DNA of 64,000 nucleotides from Leptothrix discophora. Lineage in GTDB: Bacteria; Pseudomonadota; Gammaproteobacteria; Burkholderiales; Burkholderiaceae_C. A model generated the notes under the pieces. That model ran no database searches. It worked only from the letters and a program-made list of their open reading frames with translations, and had not been told where the DNA came from. Both the position numbers and the translations under genes were made by a program. Of the stretch, positions 10,125-17,873 are shown one piece after another. Within the stretch, counting starts at the first letter, position 1. The number at the start of each line of letters is the position of its first letter. The stretch is taken from assembly GCF_030705305.1 (NCBI RefSeq), contig NZ_JAUZEE010000004.1:124001-188000 (forward strand). The letters run 5' to 3'.

Positions 10125-11182
10125 TCGACGACGATCTTGCGATCGCGGATCAGCGTGGACAGGACCTTGCCTTCCTGCACCAGCAGCTTGCGGAACTCGG
10201 CCTGGTCGAGCGCGATCGGCTCGGCACCAAGGTCGGCGAAGCGCTGCTTGAGCGACGCGCTGGCCAGCACCTTGGACAGCTCCCGGCCCAGGCGCGTGCT
10301 GACCTCGGCCGGCGTGTTGTTGGGCAGCCAGACGCCGAACCAGATGTCCAGGCCGGCATCCTGGATGCCCAGGTCCGCATAGGTCGGCACGTCCGGGAAG
10401 AAGGGCGACTTCTTGTCACTGGCCACGGCCAGCAGCTTGACCTTGCCGGACTTGATGTGCGGGAAGGCGATGCCCGGGTCGAAGGCCAGGTCGGCCTGGC
10501 TGGCCATGACGTCCTGCAGGGCCGGCGCGGCACCGCGGTAGGGCACGTGGGTGATGAAGGTGCCCGTGCTCTGCTTGAACAGCTCGCCGGCCAGGTGCGG
10601 CGGCGTGCCGGTGCCGGCCGAGGCGAAGTTCAGCTTGCCTGGGTTGGCCTTGGCCATCGCGATGAGCTGGCGCACGTCCTTGACCTCCAGGCCAGGCCGC
10701 GTGATGACGTACATCTGCGTGCGGCCGATGCTCATCAGCGGCGTCAGGTCACGCGAGGGCAGCAGGGTCGACTTGAACAGCGACGGGTTGGCCGTCTCGA
10801 CCGAGGTTGGCGCGACCAGCACGGTGTAGCCGTCCGGCGCGGCCTTGATGACCTCGCCGGCGGCCAGGTTGCCGCTGGCACCGGGCTTGTTCTCGACGAT
10901 GACGGTCTGGCCCAGCGCCTCGGTCAGGCCCTGCGCGATGACGCGGGCCATGACATCGGTCGAGCCGCCCGGCGCGAAGCCGACGACCACGCGGATGGAC
11001 TTGGTCGGCCAGGCGGCAGCGCCAGTAGCGCCAGTAGCGCCCGAAAGGCCAGAAGCGCCGGATGCGCCGGAAGCGCCAGAAGCGCTCTGGGCCTGCGCGA
11101 TGCCGCCGGCGGCCAGCAGGCCGCAACAGGCGGCGGCCAGGACGGTGCGGCGCACCAGGGACGTGGGATGGATCTGCTTCAT
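10121..11182 (-). CDS. Bug-family (TctC-like) periplasmic substrate-binding protein
   Basis: 353 residues: signal peptide (LLAAGGIAQA), a short SGA/TGA repeat, then the Bug fold with WPTKSIRVVVGFAPGGSTDVMAR, ENKPGASGN, AAPDGYT, TGTPPHLAGELFK and HVPYRGAAPALQD. Bug proteins are periplasmic receptors for carboxylates. Some feed TctAB-type transporters; many, as here, have no membrane partner nearby. Lying between aliA and badK in a cyclohexanecarboxylate operon and overlapping badK by 4 bp, it probably binds cyclohexanecarboxylate or a related acid. Ligand is inferred from context only. Confidence 0.9.
   Translation of the reverse strand: MKQIHPTSLVRRTVLAAACCGLLAAGGIAQAQSASGASGASGASGLSGATGATGAAAWPTKSIRVVVGFAPGGSTDVMARVIAQGLTEALGQTVIVENKPGASGNLAAGEVIKAAPDGYTVLVAPTSVETANPSLFKSTLLPSRDLTPLMSIGRTQMYVITRPGLEVKDVRQLIAMAKANPGKLNFASAGTGTPPHLAGELFKQSTGTFITHVPYRGAAPALQDVMASQADLAFDPGIAFPHIKSGKVKLLAVASDKKSPFFPDVPTYADLGIQDAGLDIWFGVWLPNNTPAEVSTRLGRELSKVLASASLKQRFADLGAEPIALDQAEFRKLLVQEGKVLSTLIRDRKIVVE
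11020..11095 (-). repeat. Nine-bp codon repeat encoding SGA/TGA triplets
   Basis: Just after the signal peptide of the Bug protein the DNA repeats a roughly 9-bp unit (GCGCCAGAA and variants), giving SGASGASGASGLSGATGATGA. The Gly-every-third-residue pattern is low-complexity, not a collagen fold of useful length. It could vary in copy number. Confidence 0.7.
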
Positions 11183-11223
11183 GGTCGTGTCTCCAGGGGG
11201 GTGTCGGGTGCAGCGGGGATGGG

Positions 11224-12867
11224 TCAGAGCAGGCCGTCGCGCAGCATCTCGCGCAGCTTGAATTTCTGGATCTTTCCGGACGGCGTGGCCGGCATCGCCT
11301 CGCGCACGATCAGGCGCTCGGGGATGTACTGCAGCGCCACCTTCTGGGACTGGAGGAACTCGACCATGCCGGCCAGGTCGAGGCTCTGGCCCGCCTTGGG
11401 CACGACGATGGCGCAGGCTCGCTCGCCGAGCCGCTCGTCGGGGTAGGCCACGATGGCCACCTGCGCGACCGCCGGGTGGCGGTACAGCAGCACCTCGATC
11501 TCGAAGACGGGGATGTTCTCGCCGCCGCGGATGATCACGTCCTTGCTGCGACCGCTGATGCGCACATAGCCGTGGGCATCGAGGCGCGCGAGGTCGCCGG
11601 TGTCGAACCAGCCGTCGGCATCGATGTTGTTCCACTGCGGCCGGTGCAGGTAGCCGCCGAAGTTCGAGCAGGCCCGCACCAGCAGCCGGCCGTCCTGGCC
11701 GGCGGGCAGCTCGCGGCCGTCGAAGTCGACCACCTTCAGCTCGACGCCGGGCAGCGGGCAGCCGTCGGTGGTGAAGGCGCGCTGGTCGTCGTCGTCGAGC
11801 CGGATCAGCGTGACGGCGCCGTTCTCGGTCATGCCCCAGGCCGACACGATCTTGCTGCCGAGCTCGCTGCGGGCCTGCTCGACCAGCGGACCGGGGATGG
11901 GCGCACCGGCGCACAGGAAGGTGCGCAGCGTCGGCACCGCCAGGCCGCTGTCCTGCACGTGGCGGGTCAGGTCGGTCAGGAAGGGCGTCGACGCCATCGT
12001 GAAGCTGACGGCCTCGGCGCGGATCAGCTCGATCGCCTTCTTCGGCTCCCACAGGTCCTGCAGCACGGCGCTGGCGCGCAGCATGATGGGCATCATCAGG
12101 CCGTACATGAAGCCGGTCTGGTGGGCCATCGGCGAGGCCATCAGCACGACGTCGTCCGGCCCCAGCGCCAGCCGCTGCGCATAGGCCACGATGTTGGCCA
12201 TCACCGTGTTGGCCGAGTGCATCACGCCCTTGGGCTCGCCGGTCGTGCCGGAGGTGTAGATCAGCTGGGTGATGTCGTCCGGACCGGGCCGGTGGCGGCT
12301 CAGGATCTCCGCCGCATCGGGCTCGCGTTCCCAGGCCGGCGTGGTCAGCAGCGCGTCGAAGTCGTCCTCGCCGCCACCGCCGACCACGACGATGCGCTGC
12401 AGGTGCGGCAGCGTGCCCTTCAGCCCACGCGCCATGGCCTCGTGGTCGAAGCCGCGGAACACCTTGGGCACGATCAGCAGCTTGGCCTGGCCATGCGCCA
12501 GCATGAAGGACAGCTCGCGCTCGCGGAAGATGTGCATCAACGGGTTGACCACCGCGCCGATGCGCGAGCACGCCAGGTACAGCACCGTGAACTGCCAGCC
12601 ATTGGGCAGCTGCAGCGAGACCACGTCGTCGCGGCCCACGCCCAGCCGCGACAGGCCCACCGCGACGCGGTCGGCCAGCGCCGCCAGCTCGCGGTAGGTG
12701 AGGCGGCGGACCTCGCCGGACTCGACCCGCACGGCGGTCAGCGCGACCTTGTCCGGGCAGGTCTGGACGCAGGCATCGAGGTCGTCGTTGATCGTGCGGT
12801 CATGCCACCAGCCCTTGGCAAGGCTCTCGGCACGGCGGGGCGGCAGCAGGACGGCGTCGAATTCCAT
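11224..12867 (-). CDS. aliA: Cyclohexanecarboxylate-CoA ligase (AMP-forming)
   Basis: 547 residues of the acyl-CoA synthetase superfamily. The P-loop YTSGTTGEPKG, SAWGMTENG, WFDTGDLARLD, GRSKDVIIRGGENI and the C-terminal catalytic Lys in PSGKIQKFKL are all present. The N-terminus MEFDAVLLPPRR and gene order match AliA of R. palustris. It should activate cyclohexanecarboxylate with ATP and CoA, the entry step of the pathway. ATG 12867 has AGGAG seven bases upstream; an upstream ATG at 12894 in frame is less likely. Confidence 0.88.
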   Translation of the reverse strand: MEFDAVLLPPRRAESLAKGWWHDRTINDDLDACVQTCPDKVALTAVRVESGEVRRLTYRELAALADRVAVGLSRLGVGRDDVVSLQLPNGWQFTVLYLACSRIGAVVNPLMHIFRERELSFMLAHGQAKLLIVPKVFRGFDHEAMARGLKGTLPHLQRIVVVGGGGEDDFDALLTTPAWEREPDAAEILSRHRPGPDDITQLIYTSGTTGEPKGVMHSANTVMANIVAYAQRLALGPDDVVLMASPMAHQTGFMYGLMMPIMLRASAVLQDLWEPKKAIELIRAEAVSFTMASTPFLTDLTRHVQDSGLAVPTLRTFLCAGAPIPGPLVEQARSELGSKIVSAWGMTENGAVTLIRLDDDDQRAFTTDGCPLPGVELKVVDFDGRELPAGQDGRLLVRACSNFGGYLHRPQWNNIDADGWFDTGDLARLDAHGYVRISGRSKDVIIRGGENIPVFEIEVLLYRHPAVAQVAIVAYPDERLGERACAIVVPKAGQSLDLAGMVEFLQSQKVALQYIPERLIVREAMPATPSGKIQKFKLREMLRDGLL

Positions 12868-12961
12868 GGCATGTCTCCTGGTGTGTGCCGGCATCGGTGT
12901 CCGGCTTGTCGGTGTCTGGATCGGGACGGGGCGGGACGGGCGTCGTGCGGTCCCTGCCGGT

Positions 12962-14113
12962 TCAGGCCGGCACGGCGCTGCGGCCGGCCCGCGTGCGGGC
13001 GATGATCGTTTTCATGATCTGCGCGGTGCCGTCGCCGATCTGGAAGCCCAGCACGTCGCGCAGGCGCTGCTCCAGCAGGCCGCGGTCGTAGCCGCCGTGG
13101 CCGAAGCTCAGCAGGCACTGGTGCACCACGTCGTAGGCCAGCTTGGGCGCCCACCACTTGCACATCGCCGCCTCGGCGCTGTGCGGCGCGCCCTGGTCCT
13201 TCAGCCACAGCGCCTGCAGGCACAGCAGCCGCGCGGCCTCGACCTGGGTGTCGAAGTCGGCCAGCGGATGCGAGACGCCCTGGAAGGCCGACAGCGGCTT
13301 GCCGAAGGCCTGGCGCTCGGCCACGTAGGCCCAGGTCTCCTCCAGCGAGATGCGGGCCACGGCCAGCACCTGCAGGCCGATCAGCGCACGCGAGAAGTCG
13401 AAGCCCTGCATGACCTGCACGAAGCCCTTGTTCTCCGCGCCCAGCCGGTGATCGACCGGCACGCGCACGTTCTCGAAGAACAGCGAGCCGCGGCCGATGG
13501 CGCGCTGGCCGTGGCAGTCGAAGCGGTTGCGGGTCACGCCGGGCAGGTCCATCGGCACCAGCAGCGCGGTGACGCCATGCGCGGCCGACTCGACGCTGCC
13601 GGTGCGGCCGAACACCACCGCCGCATCGGCCTGGTCGGCCGCCGAGATCGAGGTCTTCTCGCCGTTGAGCACGTAGTGGTCGCCGTCGCGCTCGATGCGC
13701 AGGCGCAGGTTGCCGGCATCGGAGCCGCCGCGCGGCTCGGTCAGCGCGATGGCCAGCAGCGCGTCGCCCTGGGTCAGCCGCGTGAGCCACGGCCGCACCA
13801 CCTCGGGCTGGCCGTGGTGGGCCAGGATCTGGCCATTCAGCGAGGCCAGCAGGTTGATGTAGGAGATGCTCAGGTCGGCCCGCGCGATCTCCTCATGGAT
13901 CACGCCGGCGGCCAGGCAGCCCAGGCCCTGGCCGCCGAAGGACTCGGGCAGTTCCGGCGCGATGAAGCCCATCTCGCCCATCTCGCGCATCAGCGTGCGG
14001 TCGAGCACGCGGGTCTGGTCGCGTTCCAGGAAGCCCGGCGCGATGCGCTCGGTGGCGTAGCGACGCGCATGGTCGCCCAGGCTGATCAGGTCTTCGTCGA
14101 GGTACGGGTTCAT
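12962..14113 (-). CDS. aliB: Cyclohexanecarboxyl-CoA dehydrogenase
   Basis: A 383-residue acyl-CoA dehydrogenase beginning MNPYLDEDLISLG. ALTEPRGGSDAGN, EKTSISAADQAD, RGSLFFENVRVPV, RQAFGKPLSAFQG and GHGGYDRG match AliB-type enzymes in recalled sequence and position. It should convert cyclohexanecarboxyl-CoA to cyclohex-1-ene-1-carboxyl-CoA. At the place where most family members have YEGT the sequence is IGDGTAQIM, so Asp361 sits where the catalytic Glu normally is; the two other dehydrogenases in this operon keep Glu. Electrons would pass to ETF, whose genes are not in the window. Confidence 0.87.
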   Translation of the reverse strand: MNPYLDEDLISLGDHARRYATERIAPGFLERDQTRVLDRTLMREMGEMGFIAPELPESFGGQGLGCLAAGVIHEEIARADLSISYINLLASLNGQILAHHGQPEVVRPWLTRLTQGDALLAIALTEPRGGSDAGNLRLRIERDGDHYVLNGEKTSISAADQADAAVVFGRTGSVESAAHGVTALLVPMDLPGVTRNRFDCHGQRAIGRGSLFFENVRVPVDHRLGAENKGFVQVMQGFDFSRALIGLQVLAVARISLEETWAYVAERQAFGKPLSAFQGVSHPLADFDTQVEAARLLCLQALWLKDQGAPHSAEAAMCKWWAPKLAYDVVHQCLLSFGHGGYDRGLLEQRLRDVLGFQIGDGTAQIMKTIIARTRAGRSAVPA

Positions 14114-14196
14114 CGTCAGGGCTCCGGGCGGGGCGAGGTCGGGCGTGCGTGCGGGCAGGCAGGCGTGCAGACGTGCAGACGTGCGTTCGGCGCGGC

Positions 14197-14979
14197 TTAC
14201 TTGGCGAACTTGCGGAAGTCCGGCTTGCGCTTTTCCTTCAGCGCGTTGACGCCTTCGCGCGATTCCTCGGTGTCGTAGTACAGCTTGAGCGCGTACATGC
14301 CCATGCCGGCGATGCCGCTCTGGTGCGCGGTGTCCATGTTGAAGCTGCGCTTGGCGATGGCGATGGCGGTGGGGCTGCGCTCGCAGATCTCCTCGCCCCA
14401 CTTCTGGACCTCGGCGTCAAGTTCGTCGTGCGGCACGCAGACGTTGGCCAGGCCCATGGCGACGGCCTCGGCGCCGGAGTAGCGCTTGTTGAGATACCAG
14501 ATCTCGCGGGCCTTCTTCTCGCCCACGACGCGGGCCAGGAAGGCGGTGCCGTAGCCCGGATCGACCGAGCCCATCTTCGGGCCGACCTGGCCGAAGATGG
14601 CCTTGTCCGAACAGATCGTCAGGTCGCAGATCGTGCACAGCACGTTGCCGCCGCCGATCGCGTAGCCCTGCACGCGGGCGATGACCGGCTTGGGCACGTC
14701 GCGGATGGCGGTGTGCAGCTCTTCCATCGGCAGGCCGATGGTGCCGCGGCCGTCGTAGTTGCCGTTGTGGGCCGACTGGTCGCCGCCGGTGCAGAAGGCG
14801 CGGTCACCGGCACCGGCCAGCACGATCGCACCGACGCTGCGGTCGTAGCCGGCCTGATTGAGCGCCTTGATCAGCTCGTCGCAGGTCTGGCCGCGGAACG
14901 AGTTCATCTTCTCCGGCCGGTTGATGGTGATCCAGGCCACGCCATTGCGGACCTCGTAGAGGATGTCTTCGTATGCCAT
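14197..14979 (-). CDS. badI: 2-Ketocyclohexanecarboxyl-CoA hydrolase (ring opening)
   Basis: 260 residues, crotonase fold. Very close in recalled sequence to R. palustris BadI across RNGVAWITINRPEKMN, DRAFCTGGDQSAHNG, GYAIGGGNVL, FGQVGPKMGSVDPGYG and AKRSFNMDTAHQ. BadI hydrolytically opens 2-ketocyclohexane-1-carboxyl-CoA to pimeloyl-CoA and is related to MenB. This is the most diagnostic gene of the operon. It lies between badH and aliB in the same direction. Confidence 0.93.
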   Translation of the reverse strand: MAYEDILYEVRNGVAWITINRPEKMNSFRGQTCDELIKALNQAGYDRSVGAIVLAGAGDRAFCTGGDQSAHNGNYDGRGTIGLPMEELHTAIRDVPKPVIARVQGYAIGGGNVLCTICDLTICSDKAIFGQVGPKMGSVDPGYGTAFLARVVGEKKAREIWYLNKRYSGAEAVAMGLANVCVPHDELDAEVQKWGEEICERSPTAIAIAKRSFNMDTAHQSGIAGMGMYALKLYYDTEESREGVNALKEKRKPDFRKFAK

Positions 14980-15016
14980 GTCGTCTTCCTTCGGTGAATG
15001 GGGTGGGCGAGCGGCC

Positions 15017-15787
15017 TCAGCCGTTCATCGTCAGGCCGCCGGAGACGCTCACCACCTGGCCGGTGATGAAGCCCGCGTCCTCGCTGGCGAAGAAGGCGAT
15101 GGCGCCGGCCAGGTCGTCGGCCTGGCCGAGCCGGCCCAGCGGGATCGCGCGGGTGAAGGCCTCGATCAGCTTCTCGGGGTTGGGTGCGCCCTCGGCGACG
15201 CCAGCCAGCAGCGCGGTGTCGGTCGGGCCGGGGCAGATCACGTTGACCGTGATGCCGTGGCGGGCGTGCTCGCGGGCGATGGTCTTGGAGAACGACACCA
15301 GCCCGCCCTTGCAGGCCGCGTAGACCGCCTCGCCGGACGAGCCGACCCGCGCGGCATCGGAAGCGATGTTGACGATGCGGCCCTTCTTGCGCTCGGCCAT
15401 GCCGGGCAGCACCGCGTGGTGCATGTGCAGCGCGCCGGTCAGGTTGATCGCGATCAGGCGGTCCCACTGCGCCGGCTCGGTCTTGGTGAAGGGCTTGAAG
15501 ACGTCCCAGCCGGCGTTGTTCACCAGCACGTCGATGGGCCCCAGCGCGGCCTCGGTCGCCCGCACGGCGGCGTCGACGCTGGCGCGGTTGGCGATGTCGC
15601 AATGGAACGCCTGCGCCACGCCGCCCTCGGCGTTGATCTGGTCGGCCACGGCCTGCGCCGCCGCGAGGTTGAGGTCGAACACGGCCACGCGCGCGCCCTC
15701 CCGCCCGAACCGCCGGCAGGTCGCCCCGCCGATGCCCCCACCCCCGCCGGTGACGACGACGGTCTGCTTCTCGAATCGCTGCTTCAT
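15017..15787 (-). CDS. badH: 2-Hydroxycyclohexanecarboxyl-CoA dehydrogenase (SDR)
   Basis: A 256-residue short-chain dehydrogenase: TGGGGGIGGATCRRF cofactor loop, NNAGWDVFKPFTKTEP, catalytic Ser in NIASDAARVGSSGEAVYAACKGG with YxxxK, and the C-terminal SGGLTMNG. These match BadH. It oxidises 2-hydroxycyclohexane-1-carboxyl-CoA to the 2-keto compound with NAD. First gene of the operon; ATG 15787 with GGAGAG upstream. The open frame extends further upstream, but that part holds the promoter and operator, so the longer form is rejected. Confidence 0.92.
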   Translation of the reverse strand: MKQRFEKQTVVVTGGGGGIGGATCRRFGREGARVAVFDLNLAAAQAVADQINAEGGVAQAFHCDIANRASVDAAVRATEAALGPIDVLVNNAGWDVFKPFTKTEPAQWDRLIAINLTGALHMHHAVLPGMAERKKGRIVNIASDAARVGSSGEAVYAACKGGLVSFSKTIAREHARHGITVNVICPGPTDTALLAGVAEGAPNPEKLIEAFTRAIPLGRLGQADDLAGAIAFFASEDAGFITGQVVSVSGGLTMNG

Positions 15788-15849
15788 CGGTTCTCTCCGT
15801 TGCCCAGGTTGTGCTGCTGGCCGTCGACGGCTGGCGTCTTCGGCCCTCA

Positions 15850-15871
15850 TTGCGTCAATACATTGACGCAA
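15850..15871. promoter_or_regulatory. 22-bp inverted repeat, operator of the ali-bad operon
   Basis: Two perfect 10-bp arms, TTGCGTCAAT and ATTGACGCAA, flank the 2-bp spacer AC. The repeat begins directly downstream of the -10 box of the predicted badH promoter, where a bound repressor would block transcription. An imperfect half-site, TGTGTCAATA, recurs at 15997-16006. The regulator is unknown: no MarR-type badR gene is visible nearby. Confidence 0.7.
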
Positions 15872-15900
15872 ATGTAGGACAAGGAGCGGGAGGGTCTCAA
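15871..15900 (-). promoter_or_regulatory. Predicted sigma-70 promoter of badH
   Basis: On the minus strand, TTGAGA (15895-15900) and TACATT (15871-15876) are separated by 18 bp, 85 bp or so upstream of the badH start. The operator palindrome abuts the -10 box. Confidence 0.5.
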
Positions 15901-16046
15901 GCGGATTCTTCGGATGTTTTCCTGTCGAAAACCCTATATGAAAGGGAAACTCGACCGGACACCAGGTCGACACCGGGAGGCGATGCCCGTCACCTTTGTG
16001 TCAATATCTTTCCCATGAAACGATCGCCCGCGGAAAGCGACAGGCG

Positions 16047-16081
16047 AAAAAAGGCCCTGCAAGCCGATGACTTGCAGGGCC
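16047..16081 (-). terminator. Rho-independent terminator of the GH81-lipoprotein operon
   Basis: On the minus strand, GGCCCTGCAAG and CTTGCAGGGCC form a perfect 11-bp stem with a 7-nt loop, followed by six T. It lies about 45 bp past the lipoprotein stop and separates this operon from the badH promoter. Confidence 0.9.
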
Positions 16082-16125
16082 GGAAGTGGCGGACGGCGCA
16101 GCGTCTGTGTCGCCCTGAAGCCGCC

Positions 16126-17823
16126 TTACTGGAAGGTGATGCCGCCGTCGACCACCAGCGTGGTCGGGTAGACCGCCGGCGTGCCCGTGGACACGCTGAG
16201 GTTGGCGCCCGAGGCGACACCATTGACGGTGATGGCCGAGCCGCCGCCATCGCCCTGGAAGTCGATCTGCGAGACCGGCGACAGCGCCAGCGCGCCGGCG
16301 ACGGTCAGGTTGGGCACGGCGCAGTTCTGCGTCACCGCGAACTCGCTCAGGTTCAAGGTGTAGCTGGTCGAGGCGGAGGCCGTGGGCGTCACGACCTTGG
16401 CCAGCTTGATGTTGCAGGGGCCACTGCCCACCGTGTAGAACTTGCCCAGCGTCAGCATGACCAGGAACTTGTTGGTCGCCCCGCTGTTGAACCACTCGGG
16501 GTTCTGGCCGAACTTGAACGACATCGTCGTCTGGTTGCCCAGTTGCAGGCCCGCCGTATCGGCTGTCGGGCTCAGACCGGTCGTGAGCCCGGGTGCCTGC
16601 ACGAAGATGCCCGCGTACAGCGCCGTCGCCGGGGTCGAGGTCTGGTAGTAGTAGTAGAAGCCGCTCGCGGCAGCCGCGACGGTGTCGGTGAACGAGCCGC
16701 CGCTGCCGCAGTTCTGCGGCTGGCCGTCGCAGTTGAAGTTGTCCAGGTTGCTGCCGCTGTAGCCGCCAAACGCACCGCCCTGCACGGTCCGACCGCCTGC
16801 AGCGAAGCCGCTGGAGAAGGTCAGCACGGTGGCCCCGCCACCGCCCACACCACCACCCACGCCGCCCCCTGCCCCACCCGACGCAGCGGTGTACGTCAGC
16901 TCGTCGATGTAGAAGGTCTCGTCCGCGCCCGGCACCACGCCGTAGTCGGCGAACACGCTGACCATGTTGTAGGTGTAGGCCGCGTTGAACGCGGCCGTGC
17001 CAGCGGACGGGTTGCTGAAGTTGAACGTCAGGGTCTCCCAGGCATTGGCCAGGGTGGTGACCACATCGGTCTCGACCGATCGGGTCGGATCGCCCAGGGT
17101 CTCGAACTTCAGCTTGATGGTCTTGCCGGCAGCGGGCGAGTAGACCCGCAGGGTGACCGTCTTTCCGGCCGACAGGTCCGCCGTGGGAATGGCCACGTTC
17201 TGGCCGTTCGAGAACACGGTGACGCCGCCCCAGATCTCGGCGCCAGCGGCCTTGACGAACTTGAAGACCTTGTTCGTGGACAAGGCCGGGTCGTCGGCCT
17301 GCGAGCCGCTGGCCCCGCCGAAGCCGGCGTAGACGATGGCGGCGTTGCCGAAGTCGTTGCAGGGTGCCGCCGTGCAGGTGCCGGTGCTGCCCGACACGAC
17401 CGCGCTGGCGGTGTTGTAGGCCTGGGATGCCGTGGCTGCGACGGTGCCGGCATTGCCTGCCGCGTCGGCGAACGCGCCCGCGGCGACGTCAACGGTGATC
17501 GTGCCGGCGGTGTTGGCCGTCGGGGTGACGACCAGGGTGGCGCTGGTCGGGCTGACCACGGTGAAGGTGCCCTTGGTGCCACCCGCGACGCTGATGTCGT
17601 TCGCGCTGAACGTGCTGCCCACGCCCTCGCTGAAGGTGAAGGTGAAGGTCACGTCGCCGCTGGCACTGGCAGCAGCCACGTTGTCGGTGATCGCCACGGT
17701 CGGCGGCGTGGTGTCGGTGGCGCCGGCTGGCGGCGATGCATCGCCGCCGCCGCAGGCGGCAAGCAGGCAGGCGGCGGCCAGGGTGGAAAGGGCGGACACG
17801 CGGGGATGCACGAGGTTGGACAT
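16126..17823 (-). CDS. Putative surface lipoprotein, Ig-like plus carbohydrate-binding-like modules
   Basis: About 565 residues, not assigned to a known protein. Signal peptide with lipobox LLAACGGGD. Residues ~30-130 form a bacterial Ig-like repeat of the kind using [11 protein letters not shown] and [12 protein letters not shown] beta-sandwich-like region ([31 protein letters not shown]), a Gly-rich hinge ([15 protein letters not shown]) and a second beta-rich domain to the end follow. Such domains often bind polysaccharide. It follows GH81 in the same operon, so it probably holds or presents beta-glucan at the cell surface. An earlier ATG at 17877 overlaps the GH81 stop, but that stretch uses codons rare here (AGA, CGA, CCT), so 17823 is preferred. 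Confidence 0.72.
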   Translation of the reverse strand: MSNLVHPRVSALSTLAAACLLAACGGGDASPPAGATDTTPPTVAITDNVAAASASGDVTFTFTFSEGVGSTFSANDISVAGGTKGTFTVVSPTSATLVVTPTANTAGTITVDVAAGAFADAAGNAGTVAATASQAYNTASAVVSGSTGTCTAAPCNDFGNAAIVYAGFGGASGSQADDPALSTNKVFKFVKAAGAEIWGGVTVFSNGQNVAIPTADLSAGKTVTLRVYSPAAGKTIKLKFETLGDPTRSVETDVVTTLANAWETLTFNFSNPSAGTAAFNAAYTYNMVSVFADYGVVPGADETFYIDELTYTAASGGAGGGVGGGVGGGGATVLTFSSGFAAGGRTVQGGAFGGYSGSNLDNFNCDGQPQNCGSGGSFTDTVAAAASGFYYYYQTSTPATALYAGIFVQAPGLTTGLSPTADTAGLQLGNQTTMSFKFGQNPEWFNSGATNKFLVMLTLGKFYTVGSGPCNIKLAKVVTPTASASTSYTLNLSEFAVTQNCAVPNLTVAGALALSPVSQIDFQGDGGGSAITVNGVASGANLSVSTGTPAVYPTTLVVDGGITFQ

Positions 17824-17873
17824 GGCGAGCTTTCTGAGTCGGTGGAACGGCGGAGGAAAGGGGCGAGGCGTCT

